The translations under genes and the position numbers were made by a program. This document shows, in pieces, positions 17,147-25,690 of a DNA stretch of 64,000 nt. Under the pieces are notes generated by a model that saw nothing but the letters and a program-made list of their open reading frames with translations, did no database searches and had not been told where the DNA came from. How positions within the stretch are numbered: position 1 is the stretch's first letter; every line of letters begins with the position of its first letter. The DNA is from CAIXSC01 sp046349935 (GTDB lineage Bacteria > Planctomycetota > Planctomycetia > Pirellulales > Pirellulaceae), in NCBI GenBank assembly GCA_046349935.1, contig JAXMBK010000007.1, positions 470,910 to 534,909 on the forward strand, written 5' to 3'.

Positions 17147-18559
17147 TCAAGAGACGACCACGGGCAGGCGCACGCGGACCGTGGTGCCGCGCCCGAGCTG
17201 ACTTTCGAGATGGATCGTGCCGCCCATGGACGCGACGAGCGTTTCACAAATGCTGAGCCCCAAACCGGTTCCTCCCACTCCGGCTTCCTTTTGCCGAGCC
17301 TTATCGCCGCGAAAGAAGCGTTCAAAGACGCGTGAAACGTCTTCTTCCCGAATCCCCACCCCCGTGTCGCTGACCTCCAATTCGGCCATTCCCTCCGCTT
17401 CCCGGCGTCGCAACGCCACCTGTACCGCGCCCCCGTGCTGCGTGTACTTGATCGCGTTGTCGATCAGATTGTTCACCACCTGTCGCAAGTGCTGTCGATT
17501 CGCGCGCACCAACAACCCCTGCGTCAGCTCCGCCTGCAACATCACCCCTTTAAACTCGGCCGCCGCCTCGAACATCGACGTCGCGCTCCGCACCACATTC
17601 GCCCAGTCCAGCGACTCCCGGGTCGCTTTGCCCGGCGAGTTCTCGGCTTCCGCCAACAGCAACAATTGATTCACCAACATTTCCAACGCCCCGCACTCTT
17701 CGGTCAACCGCACCAACGTCTCTTCGTATTGCTCGACCGTGCGATGCCGGTCGAGGGCGACTTCGAGCGTGTTGCGGATGGCGGCCAGAGGCGTTCGCAA
17801 CTCATGCGCCGCATTCGTCAAGAAATCCTGCCGGCGACGCATATACTCCGCCAACCGATCCAACAACCGATTGATCGTGATCGATAACTGATCCAGTTCG
17901 TCCCCGACGCCGCGCACGTTCAATCGTTCCGACAGTCGATTTGGACCGATCAGCTCGGCCCTGCGCAGCAGTTCATCCAGCGGTCGAATGACGGTGCCCG
18001 CGAGCCAAACGCCGGCGACGGGCGAAAGCACGCAGACTAAGGCGGACATCAAGATTGCATACCGATCGATTCGCGACATTTCACGTTGCATTGGTGCGAG
18101 CGACGAGCCGACGCGGACGGTCAACTCCTTCGTCGCGGCGGAAGCCGGACGATGCACAAACTCGGCGACTCGATAGTTCCCCTTATTGACGATCGCCAAG
18201 CCATTGCGTCCCGGCACCATCGGGGTCTGCGGCGGCGCATGCGGACTGGCCCACAATTGCCTTCCGTCGCCGTCGATGAGCCGCACGTACCACCCATGCA
18301 ACTCGTGCGCTTGCGCCTTCCGCGTCAGATCGTCGAACAGCGATTGTTCGGCGCCCGGGAATTTTTGGAGAAGGTCGAGCCGAATTTCTTCGGCGTCGCG
18401 GTGCAACACCGTATCCATTTCGGACATCAGCGCGGCCTGGATGGCGAAGCGCAGGCCGATCGCGGTCGCAAACCCTACCGTGGCGACCGCCGCCGCATTC
18501 CACAACACCATCCGGACGCGAAACGACCGCGCGGCCGACTTAACCCACTCGAAGTGCAT
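17147..18559 (-). CDS. Two-component sensor histidine kinase
   Basis: The 470-residue membrane kinase has a first membrane segment at about residues 20-45, an extracytoplasmic sensor region (45-165), a second segment (about 168-190), and a HAMP linker (190-245). The dimerisation/phosphoacceptor domain follows with His252 in NAAHELRTPLAAI. The ATP-binding domain shows the N box NLIDNAIKY, DTGVGI, FERFFRGD and GGTGLGLSI. It overlaps the response regulator by 20 bases, so the pair is translationally coupled. Domain order matches the CusS/heavy-metal-sensor class, but no specific sensor ligand can be read from the sequence. Confidence 0.9.
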   Translation of the reverse strand: MHFEWVKSAARSFRVRMVLWNAAAVATVGFATAIGLRFAIQAALMSEMDTVLHRDAEEIRLDLLQKFPGAEQSLFDDLTRKAQAHELHGWYVRLIDGDGRQLWASPHAPPQTPMVPGRNGLAIVNKGNYRVAEFVHRPASAATKELTVRVGSSLAPMQREMSRIDRYAILMSALVCVLSPVAGVWLAGTVIRPLDELLRRAELIGPNRLSERLNVRGVGDELDQLSITINRLLDRLAEYMRRRQDFLTNAAHELRTPLAAIRNTLEVALDRHRTVEQYEETLVRLTEECGALEMLVNQLLLLAEAENSPGKATRESLDWANVVRSATSMFEAAAEFKGVMLQAELTQGLLVRANRQHLRQVVNNLIDNAIKYTQHGGAVQVALRRREAEGMAELEVSDTGVGIREEDVSRVFERFFRGDKARQKEAGVGGTGLGLSICETLVASMGGTIHLESQLGRGTTVRVRLPVVVS

Positions 18560-19211
18560 AGCCGCGTCCCCGAACGGTCTGTATCAACTGCTCGGGAAAC
18601 CCGCGATCCACCTTGCTTCTCAGGCGATTGATGTGCACCTCGATCACGTTCGTCACGCCTTCCCAGTCCGCTTCCCACAGATGCTCGCACAGCATCTTGC
18701 GCGTCACGACTTGCCCCGCATAGCGCATCAGGTACTCGAGCAAACTGAACTCGGTCGGCGTGAGTTCAATCTCTTGCCCCTCCCGCACAACGCGCCGATT
18801 GGTCAGATCCAATCGCAACGGCCCCACCACGGTTTCCGTCGACGGCTTGTGGAGCGCTCGGCGACAGACGGCCGACATCCGCGCCTGGAGCTCCGCGAAC
18901 GCAAAGGGCTTCACCAGATAATCGTCGGCGCCCGCATCCAACCCCTTCACTCGGTCTTCGATCGACCCGAGCGCTGTAAGTAGAATGACCGCCGTGCGAT
19001 CTCCCGCGGACCGCAGTTTGGCCAAAATGTCCCAGCCGGACATATCGGGAAGCATGACGTCCAACAGCACGACGTCGAACTGGCGACTCTGCGCCTGCGC
19101 GAGCCCTTCGACGCCGTTGCGCACCCAAACGCAGTCGCTGCCAGACTCCCGCAAGCCTTGCTCCAGCGACTTGCCCAACTGCATCTCATCTTCGACGATC
19201 AACACGTTCAT
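18540..19211 (-). CDS. OmpR/PhoB-family response regulator
   Basis: A 223-residue regulator with a receiver domain (acidic pocket Glu7/Asp8, phosphorylatable Asp51 in VVLLDVMLPD, Lys100 in YLVKPF) and a winged-helix DNA-binding domain (LTPTEFSLLEYLMRY, EVHINRLRSKVDRGF, TVRGRGYALRV). The EVHINRLRSKVD helix is close to that of CusR/CopR/CzcR metal regulators, a hint rather than proof. The ATG is at 19211. The gene is followed by its kinase with a 20-base overlap and preceded by the DUF1559 gene at 123 bases. Confidence 0.93.
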   Translation of the reverse strand: MNVLIVEDEMQLGKSLEQGLRESGSDCVWVRNGVEGLAQAQSRQFDVVLLDVMLPDMSGWDILAKLRSAGDRTAVILLTALGSIEDRVKGLDAGADDYLVKPFAFAELQARMSAVCRRALHKPSTETVVGPLRLDLTNRRVVREGQEIELTPTEFSLLEYLMRYAGQVVTRKMLCEHLWEADWEGVTNVIEVHINRLRSKVDRGFPEQLIQTVRGRGYALRVG

Positions 19212-19334
19212 ACGAGCAACTCCTCTCCTGAGTCACTCGTATCCTAACGCCTTCCGCTCGGCAAACCAGTCGCGTCGGGTCGCTCGACTGGATCCATTTC
19301 CGAATCGTAATCGCCTCGACGATTACGGCGCCGA

Positions 19335-20225
19335 CTAAGGAGCTGTAGCGACTTCGCCGCCGGCCCGAGTCGCGAGGCCCGCGTAGACGCCGAGGTCGAT
19401 CGTCTCCACCACCAAGCGCACCGATCCATCCGCGGACAAAAAGTTCGTTCCCGCCGGATGCTCGCTCGTGAAGTCGTCTAAGTGCGCCCCCGGATGGTTG
19501 GGCGGATGGTCGGCGATTCCCAACACACGCGCCATCGCTTCTTCGCCGCCCGACACGGATCCCACCCACGTCGAATACCCCAGCCGCGAGGAACGCTCGC
19601 CCACCAACAACGTGTTGCTTGTTCCATCCAAGAACTCGTGCAACCCCACGCCCAATTGGTGCTGAAAACCGCCGTTCCCCTGGCAAATCACCCCCGGCGG
19701 CAAGCCTTCGCAATCTTCCAGTTCCGTCGTGCCAAACACGCCGACGTAATTCGACGTCGCCAATCGCGCGAATACGGTCGACGGATTCGATTCATCCGGC
19801 AACGAAAACTCGCTTTGCCCCGTATCCGACTTGCAACGAAACACCGCCAACGGTTGGACTCGAACCGCGTTGTGGACTGGATCCATGATCGACAGCGAAT
19901 GCTGGATCATCCCTTCGCTGACCGTTCGCTGCTCCAAGTAGGGCAATAGCAAGGCGGCCCACCCCCAACCAGGCTGACCTTCCGCCAGGGGTAAGCGAGT
20001 GGCCGGATCCATGGCCAGCCACCCCGACGGAAACGTCTGATGCGTGTCGTGGTACATGTGTAACGCCAACCCGACTTGCTTCAGGTTGTTCACGCACGAC
20101 GTCCGCCGCGAAGCCTCTCGAGCCGCCTGGACGGCGGGCAACAAGAGCGCCACCAAAATGCCGATAATGGCAATCACCACCAACAATTCCACCAGCGTAA
20201 ACCCACGCGCACGAACATTCCTCAT
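19335..20225 (-). CDS. DUF1559 pseudopilin-like secreted protein
   Basis: The protein begins with a type IV prepilin motif, RGFTLVELLVVIAIIGIL, with the cleavable Gly before Phe, then a long hydrophobic helix and LLPAVQAAREASRR, the hallmark of the DUF1559 family, which is greatly expanded in planctomycetes. The start is placed at ATG 20225 because this leaves the usual short basic leader (MRNVRAR) and AGGG/GAGG lies upstream. The C-terminal half carries the family's H-X9-DG segment (LHEFLDGTSNTLLVGE) and ends with the FLSADGSVRLV block. The function of the family is not established. Confidence 0.9.
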   Translation of the reverse strand: MRNVRARGFTLVELLVVIAIIGILVALLLPAVQAAREASRRTSCVNNLKQVGLALHMYHDTHQTFPSGWLAMDPATRLPLAEGQPGWGWAALLLPYLEQRTVSEGMIQHSLSIMDPVHNAVRVQPLAVFRCKSDTGQSEFSLPDESNPSTVFARLATSNYVGVFGTTELEDCEGLPPGVICQGNGGFQHQLGVGLHEFLDGTSNTLLVGERSSRLGYSTWVGSVSGGEEAMARVLGIADHPPNHPGAHLDDFTSEHPAGTNFLSADGSVRLVVETIDLGVYAGLATRAGGEVATAP

Positions 20226-20321
20226 CGACCTCACCCTTCGTTTATCAAGTCGCTTCGCACAGGGCATCTCACTTTGGATCCCACTGTGCCACGCAACTCA
20301 TCGGTCTAAGCCAAAAAACGC

Positions 20322-20798
20322 CTAGACCCGCGAAGGAGGACCGCGAACCGGAGGAACAGCCAGACGCGCCGCCGGCGCGAAAGGGCGATTCACAAAGCAG
20401 ATGCGTTCGACGACCGACTCCCGCAGCGCGGCAACCATCGCCATCGTCGGAGCAGGGGATTGTGCGAGCGATCGGCAAGTCGCACAGTCGCCATCGTCAT
20501 GTTCGTGAGATGCCTGGCGCGTCAGCGCGCCAGACGAGGCGCCTGCGACGCCGCCAGGCACGGCTTCCGCTGCGTCTTGCGCAAGAACCGCAATTCGACC
20601 GCAATCCGGCGCCTCAGAGTCGTGTTCATGAGCATGGACATGCGCCGATTCGCAAATGGACGCGACTCTCTGCGAAGGCGAATGCGCGTGTTGATGCGCG
20701 TGTTGGTGCGCGTGTTGATGCCACGTCGAACCGCAGGCCAGGAGGGCGCTCAACCAGAGCGTCACCACGACTTTCGCGATTTGAGCACCTGCTGCCAC
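20322..20798 (-). CDS. His-rich secreted protein, candidate metal binder (DUF2946-like)
   Basis: No confident family assignment. The start is placed at GTG 20798, giving a signal segment (VVVTLWLSALLAC; LLAC could be a lipobox); the frame continues upstream to a TTG at 20843. Just after the signal comes a His tract, HQHAHQHAHQHAH, then AHVHAHEHD, and later HEHDDGDCATC, so three clusters could bind metal. The end (VPPVRGPPSRV) and the H-rich/CxxC/RGPP architecture resemble DUF2946 proteins found near copper-uptake genes (inference). It lies upstream of the DUF1559 gene and the two-component system on the same strand. The His tract is encoded by a 12-bp tandem repeat. Confidence 0.65.
   Translation of the reverse strand: MAAGAQIAKVVVTLWLSALLACGSTWHQHAHQHAHQHAHSPSQRVASICESAHVHAHEHDSEAPDCGRIAVLAQDAAEAVPGGVAGASSGALTRQASHEHDDGDCATCRSLAQSPAPTMAMVAALRESVVERICFVNRPFAPAARLAVPPVRGPPSRV
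20682..20717. repeat. Three tandem 12-bp repeats encoding the His tract
   Basis: ATGCGCGTGTTG is repeated three times (the third with one mismatch, GTGCGCGTGTTG). On the minus strand it reads as four-residue His-Gln/His-Ala units inside the His-rich gene. Copy changes would stay in frame and add or remove histidines. Confidence 0.8.
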
Positions 20799-20867
20799 GC
20801 CCCGCCCGCCTCTTGCTAAACCGGCTTGCCAAACCAACCCCAAGCCGCTGTAACCTGCGTAATGAAA

Positions 20868-22037
20868 CTAGGTGCCATTAGTATGCAGGTCGTGTTCGTT
20901 TGTCAAGGCAATCGCCCGCTGACGCGCCCGCTCGATCGCCCGTAGCAACTCCTCCTTCACCCCCTCGTCCGTCTCCGTCCCTAGTCGCTCCGTCAACAAT
21001 CCTTGCGACTCAAATCCCCCAATCATCCCCAACCCCCACGCACAGGCCCCGCGCACCAGCGGCTCCCGATCTCCCAGCCCGCGACCGAGCGCTCCCACGG
21101 CCGTCGGCTGCCGCTGATTTCCCAGCACGTAGGCCGCGTTCCGCAAGATTCCTCGGCGTTTCGAGCGCCACAAGGGCGTGCGCCGAAAGAGCTGCCGAAA
21201 CGACTCGTCGTCCAGTTCAAACAGGGATGTCAGCTCGAGCCGCGGCAAGTCGGGACGCGGCGTCATCTCTGGCCGCTCCGACTGCGGCGCGCGCCGATTC
21301 CAAGGACAGACCTCCTGGCAGATGTCGCAGCCGAACACCCAATCGCCCAGCCCCTCGCGGAGCGGCTCGGGCGCAGGCCCGCGCAGTTCGATCGTCAGAT
21401 AGCTGATGCAGCGTGTCGCATCGAGGACGTAGGGGGCGGGGAACGCCTGCGTCGGGCACGCGTCCAGGCACGCGCGACATGTTCCACAGTGGTCGGTCGT
21501 CCAACTTTCGTCCGACGGCAGGTCTAGATCAGTCAATAAAGCGGCGAGGAAGAACCAACTGCCGGCCTGTCGATGGATGAGCAGCGTGTTTTTGCCGACC
21601 CAGCCGAGGCCCGCCAACTGGGCGAACTCGCGTTCCAACAGCGGCGCCGTGTCGACCACGCCGCGGACGCGCGCCGCCGGCGCCCAGGTCTGCACTTGGC
21701 GTGCTAGCCGCTTCAGTTTCTCGTGCAACAGGTCGTGGTAATCCACCTCGCTCCAGGCATACCGAGCGACTCGTCCGGCGCCTGTCGCCGCGTCCGGCGC
21801 CGGGCCGGTCGAGTAATTCCAGCCCAACATGACCAGACTGCGAACGCCCTCGAGCACATGTTGCGGGTGCGAGTAGGCGTCGCGGCGATCCGCCATGTAA
21901 CGCATTTCACCGGCATACCCGGCGTCCAGCCATTCGTAAAGGCGAGGCAAGCTCGCGGGCGTCGTCGCCCGGCAGATTCCGACGAGCGAAAAGCCTTCGC
22001 CAATAGCTGCCTCTTTGATGCGCGGCGCCAAATCCAT
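20868..22037 (-). CDS. queG: Epoxyqueuosine reductase
   Basis: QueG reduces epoxyqueuosine to queuosine in tRNA, using cobalamin and two [4Fe-4S] clusters. The 389-residue product from ATG 22037 has the N-terminal nitroreductase-like region with the catalytic Asp129 (VVDTAPLLER). Two ferredoxin-type clusters follow: Cys184, 187, 190 and 194 (CGTCRACLDAC), and the set in CDICQEVCPW near 237-244 with Cys210. A HEAT-like C-terminal region follows. The longer open frame upstream is not needed for any conserved part and overlaps the divergent lipoprotein gene. No Shine-Dalgarno is seen. Confidence 0.92.
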   Translation of the reverse strand: MDLAPRIKEAAIGEGFSLVGICRATTPASLPRLYEWLDAGYAGEMRYMADRRDAYSHPQHVLEGVRSLVMLGWNYSTGPAPDAATGAGRVARYAWSEVDYHDLLHEKLKRLARQVQTWAPAARVRGVVDTAPLLEREFAQLAGLGWVGKNTLLIHRQAGSWFFLAALLTDLDLPSDESWTTDHCGTCRACLDACPTQAFPAPYVLDATRCISYLTIELRGPAPEPLREGLGDWVFGCDICQEVCPWNRRAPQSERPEMTPRPDLPRLELTSLFELDDESFRQLFRRTPLWRSKRRGILRNAAYVLGNQRQPTAVGALGRGLGDREPLVRGACAWGLGMIGGFESQGLLTERLGTETDEGVKEELLRAIERARQRAIALTNEHDLHTNGT

Positions 22038-22204
22038 AGACAGGAGGGTAGCACGAGTCGGGCTCTTGAGCGATGGTGCGTCGGCAGGGGCGGGCAGGTG
22101 GAGCGGAGCAGCGTGAATTCGACCTTGCGGCCGATGCGCCGCCTCGCTACCGTCTCGCGTCCTTATTGGATGACTGGGACTTCCCAGGGCCTTGGAGGGG
22201 CCAC

Positions 22205-22789
22205 ATGCCACTCGTGATCCACACCCCGCGCCTGCTTTGGCTGACATTGGCCGCGCTCGCGGTCTGCGCCGGGTGCCATCACCAGAATCCCATGCCGGAC
22301 TTTTGGAACACGGCGACTCGAGTTCCCCCGCCCACGACCAGCAGCTACGGGAAAGCAGCGAATTACTATCCTAATCGTGGATCAGCACCCGCCGGCGCTG
22401 CTCCGGCCGCGCCAGGTACGCCTGGCCTCCCGGTCGGCGGCTCGTCCGGCGCCTTGCCGACCGCCGCCCCGGGCGTCACGCCGCTTATGCCTCCCCCGCC
22501 GACGGTGCCCGCCACCGGCTCACGTCCCTCCCCCACCGCGGGCGCGTCGACGCAAGCGCCCTATTCCGTCACGCCCGCGTCCGCTTTGCCGACCGTGCCT
22601 CCGACGACGCCTTTGTCAGCGCCCCTTTCGGCGCCGACGATCCCGCCCACCTATTTGTCGACGCCGGCTCGAGTCGACACGATGATCCAGCCGGTCAGCG
22701 GTCAGGCGTTCGACCAAGACAATGGCGGCGGCGCAGCGCCAACCGCCGCCATGCCGCCCGCCAACAATTTGCGGTGGGGCGTCCGTTAA
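22205..22789 (+). CDS. Proline-rich lipoprotein, function unknown
   Basis: I do not recognise this gene. The 194-residue product from ATG 22205 (GGAGG at 22194-22198) has a lipoprotein signal peptide with the lipobox VCAGC at residues 18-22, then HHQNPMPDFW. The rest is low-complexity, rich in Pro, Ala, Thr and Gly, without recognisable domains, and ends in a short conserved-looking tail (NNLRWGVR). Such sequences are typical of outer-membrane-associated or cell-surface lipoproteins in planctomycetes. It is followed 129 bases later by another secreted gene on the same strand. Confidence 0.7.
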   Translation: MPLVIHTPRLLWLTLAALAVCAGCHHQNPMPDFWNTATRVPPPTTSSYGKAANYYPNRGSAPAGAAPAAPGTPGLPVGGSSGALPTAAPGVTPLMPPPPTVPATGSRPSPTAGASTQAPYSVTPASALPTVPPTTPLSAPLSAPTIPPTYLSTPARVDTMIQPVSGQAFDQDNGGGAAPTAAMPPANNLRWGVR

Positions 22790-22918
22790 CGAATTGCCCG
22801 CGTTCGCCACTGCGCGCCGCGGCGCGTCCCAATTCTTCAATTGACGCGGCGAGCAAAACGTGCCACGCTACTGGCCCGAACAGTATGCCCCTTTGAAATG
22901 GCGGATGGAGGTGCAAGG

Positions 22919-24577
22919 ATGCACGCCTCAGCTTGGCTCGTTTGCGGTCTCGTTCTTACTCAATCCTCGGCGACCGCCCCGCCGGCAAAACCTCCCGCCT
23001 CCATTCCCACTCAATGGTCGGCGCCGGTGACGGTGAAGAGCAAGGCGACCAGCGGCCCTGCGTCCGAACTTGATTCGACCGCCCGCGATCCGCAGTCGCC
23101 GTCGCGTAGTCCGCGCACTCTCCCCCCGTTGCGTCCCACGCAATCGCCCGTCGTCGTCACGGGCGAAACGTCCGTCGAGGATGGCGAGCCCTTGGAGGAA
23201 GAACGCGCCGCACCGCCGCCGCGTCCCTTTTCCCCGTCCGACTCGCAGCCGCTCGTGCAGCCGCAGACGCAGCGTCCGCCCGCGACTTTTGCTCCGCCCG
23301 CCGACACCGCTCGCCCGCTGCGCTACGAAGACCAAGGGACGAAGCCAGTGAATTTCGAGGCGCCGGCGCCCACGAGCGCTGCGAGCCTTCTCATTCGACA
23401 TGCGATGACGTCGCCCGACGATGAATCGTGGCGACTGCCCGGCGCCCCGTTCGCCCTCTACTCGGCCCTGGATCGGTCCAGCGACCGGACGTCGCGACTG
23501 TCGCTGGTCCGCGCCTACTGGCGAATGACGACCGAAGTGGCATCCTACAACTGGGCTGTTGAAGAAGGCGCGTTCATCGCCGGCCTCCAAGCGGCCGGCC
23601 GAGGCCCCGAGGAATTCCTGCTCAATGCGGCTCGCCTGGACGCTCAAGCCCACCTGCAGTCGGCGAAAGTCGCCGCCGCGGGGGCTCAACAGGATTTGGC
23701 CGAGTACGCGCGGATGCCGTTGCAGTCCCCGCCTCCCTTGCCGCTCGATCAACCGCTCGCCACCGCCTATCAGACCAAGTTCGACCGGATTTTCGCCAAT
23801 CGCACGCCGCCCGCCGGCTTGCGTCGCATCGCCCAGACCATCCCTCTCCAACTGGAACTCGTCGACACCCGAGCGTCGGCCGTGGCGGCCGATACGGATG
23901 CCATTAAGGAACTCGCGGCCGCTCACCGCCAAGGACAAGCGACGCTCGACTCGGTGATCGCAGCGCACGAACGCCTATACCGACACCGTCGCGAGTTTCT
24001 GCAGTCGCTGCGAGTCTACAACGAGCTGATCGCAGAGTATGCGTTGGCGGTCGGGGGCAGCTCGCCGAACGAGACGCTGGTTTCGATGCTGATCCGCAAT
24101 CCACATACGCCGCGCGACGTCGAAGTGGCGCGCGCTCGCGCCGGCGGTTACGAGGAGGCGCAGGCAGTCAACACAGTCCGCAATTCGCCCGCCTATGTTC
24201 CGCCGACGCAAAATGAAATGCTGGGCGGCCCGTCCACCGACGCATCGCCGCGCACCTCCAGCCGCTCGAGCGGCAACGGCAGTTGGATGTCGCCGCGCAC
24301 GACCGTGCGCGACAACTCCATTCGCGGCACCGCGGCCGTCGAAGAACCGACGACTCGTTTCGCGCCTCGACCGAATGCGGGCGACATGCAAGAGTCGCCG
24401 GCGAACGTACCGCCGCCGCGCGGCTTTCAGGGAGATGCGTCGCCTGTCGAGGAGGCGGAAGGCGCCGGAGAGCCGGCGATGGAGAATTCGCAATTCGGGG
24501 ATCCCTCGGCCGCTGCCGAATCCCCCGAGGGCGCCGATGCACGTCCGTCGCTCGGCTCGCCCTTTCCTGGTCGCTAG
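22919..24577 (+). CDS. Secreted alpha-helical protein with disordered ends, function unknown
   Basis: A 552-residue protein starting at ATG 22919 (GGAGG about 10 bases upstream) with a short signal peptide. Residues about 30-180 are Pro/Ser/Arg-rich and probably disordered. About 190-400 is strongly helical, with RAYWRMTTEVASYNWAVEE and VYNELIAEYALAV, a pattern reminiscent of TolC-type helical hairpins, but no full outer-membrane efflux domain can be supported. About 400-552 is again low-complexity. A role in the envelope is inference. The downstream small gene lies on the opposite strand. Confidence 0.65.
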   Translation: MHASAWLVCGLVLTQSSATAPPAKPPASIPTQWSAPVTVKSKATSGPASELDSTARDPQSPSRSPRTLPPLRPTQSPVVVTGETSVEDGEPLEEERAAPPPRPFSPSDSQPLVQPQTQRPPATFAPPADTARPLRYEDQGTKPVNFEAPAPTSAASLLIRHAMTSPDDESWRLPGAPFALYSALDRSSDRTSRLSLVRAYWRMTTEVASYNWAVEEGAFIAGLQAAGRGPEEFLLNAARLDAQAHLQSAKVAAAGAQQDLAEYARMPLQSPPPLPLDQPLATAYQTKFDRIFANRTPPAGLRRIAQTIPLQLELVDTRASAVAADTDAIKELAAAHRQGQATLDSVIAAHERLYRHRREFLQSLRVYNELIAEYALAVGGSSPNETLVSMLIRNPHTPRDVEVARARAGGYEEAQAVNTVRNSPAYVPPTQNEMLGGPSTDASPRTSSRSSGNGSWMSPRTTVRDNSIRGTAAVEEPTTRFAPRPNAGDMQESPANVPPPRGFQGDASPVEEAEGAGEPAMENSQFGDPSAAAESPEGADARPSLGSPFPGR

Positions 24578-24651
24578 CTGACAACTACGAGGTTGGGCGT
24601 CCCATCCCTTACTCGCAGATGCTTGTCACTGTCGGAGGGCTCGACGCCCTA

Positions 24652-24990
24652 TCAAGCCGCTCGTCGACGCGACGTCCGAATCGCCATCGCCGAACGATGT
24701 CGTGCCGCCACCAGTCGAACGAGAGCGTTCACCGCCAGTTCCGTCAGCTCGTCCGTTCGGGTCGCCAGAATCCGTCCTTGTTCCGCTACCACTCGTCGTA
24801 CTAACTCACGCACGATCCCTCGCGAGCGGGCTCGCACATAGCCCCGCATTTCGTGAGCGCCCAGTTCGCCGGCCCGTCCTTCGACGAGGGGCCAAACGCG
24901 ATCTAGGCTCTGTGCCGCCACCGAGTCGCCCAGCTCGACCAGTTGCGGCTGCCCTTTCCATCTTGCCAGAAACCCCATCAAACTCATCAC
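24652..24990 (-). CDS. Small helical protein, function unknown
   Basis: This 112-residue reading frame begins at ATG 24990 preceded by AAAGGAG with a 5-base spacer, one of the best ribosome sites in the window, which argues for a real gene. The product is mostly helical (ELGAHEMRGYVRARSRGIVREL, VNALVRLVAARHR), basic at its end, without membrane segments or cysteines. I see no family motif. Confidence 0.55.
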   Translation of the reverse strand: MMSLMGFLARWKGQPQLVELGDSVAAQSLDRVWPLVEGRAGELGAHEMRGYVRARSRGIVRELVRRVVAEQGRILATRTDELTELAVNALVRLVAARHRSAMAIRTSRRRAA

Positions 24991-25354
24991 AGACTCCTTT
25001 CTCGGCCCCGCAGGGGCCTACCTCGACGCTTGCGGAAGGCAGTGTTGCACCGGGCGACCGTCACTGGCCACCGATCGCGCCGCTCCGGAGACGTAAGAGC
25101 TCGCGATCACCGCCGTTGCCTCCCTGTTGCTTCCACAACGTTTCGGTACCTGTAGCATCGAGCCGCGCAGGGTCGAAGATGCAGTCGACGCGTTCACATG
25201 CCGCACACTCTTCCTGGGCAATTCGTAGCAATTTGAGGAAGGACTCCAGTTCCAACGGTTTCGCGACGAAAATATATGTGCTCGCGGCAGCCTACGCCGC
25301 GAAGCAGGAAGCAACGACGGAATCGGCAAGGTCCACCAGCCTTCCCCATTCCCC
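24991..25354. other. Intergenic region with one weak candidate ORF
   Basis: No confident gene. The best candidate is on the minus strand at 25061-25255, with a TTG start and no Shine-Dalgarno: 64 residues (ELESFLKLLRIAQEECAACE...), with three Cys in a CAACERVDC segment and mostly G/C-ending codons. It could be a real small gene just upstream of the 24652-24990 gene, or the remnant of one. Confidence 0.3.
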
Positions 25355-25383
25355 TTGACCGAAAAGGGCGAATTCCGTACCTT
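25355..25383 (+). promoter_or_regulatory. Putative sigma-70 promoter for tRNA-Cys
   Basis: TTGACC at 25355-25360 matches the -35 consensus in five of six positions; TACCTT at 25378-25383 is a weak -10 with a 17-base spacer. Transcription would start about 25390, a few bases before the mature tRNA end. Confidence 0.45.
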
Positions 25384-25398
25384 TGCATCCAACTTCAA

Positions 25399-25470
25399 GG
25401 CTCCGTAGCCAAGCGGCTAAGGCAGTGGATTGCAAATCCACCATCCCCGGTTCGAATCCGGGCGGAGCCT
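25399..25470 (+). tRNA. tRNA-Cys (anticodon GCA)
   Basis: The 72-base sequence folds as a cloverleaf. The acceptor GGCTCCG pairs with CGGAGCC, the D arm is GCC/GGC, the anticodon stem GTGGA/TCCAC encloses TTGCAAA with GCA at the centre, and the T arm CCCGG-TTCGAAT-CCGGG is perfect. The discriminator base is T, as expected for tRNA-Cys. CCA is not encoded. Seven T residues follow at 25472-25478 and may act in termination. It stands alone, and no integrase or duplicated tRNA end is visible beside it. Confidence 0.95.
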
Positions 25471-25690
25471 CTTTTTTTCTTGCGGTGATTCCGCCGGCAG
25501 TGCATGAGCACTCGGCGGGTCGCCTCGCTGGCACTTGGCCGAGAAACGTACCGGTCTTCCGCCGCGACTGCAGGCGGCGCAGCGGCTCGCGAATCGATGC
25601 GGTACTTGAACCGGCCCTTCTCCAACCACGATAATTCGGGTTGCGTGCTTTGCCCCCCGCCGTGATTCGTTCCCACCAGCCTGGAGCGAC

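Noticed and set aside
25399..25470. tRNA-Cys as an integration site for a mobile element
   Set aside because: No integrase, no repeated tRNA 3' end and no change in gene type is seen around it.
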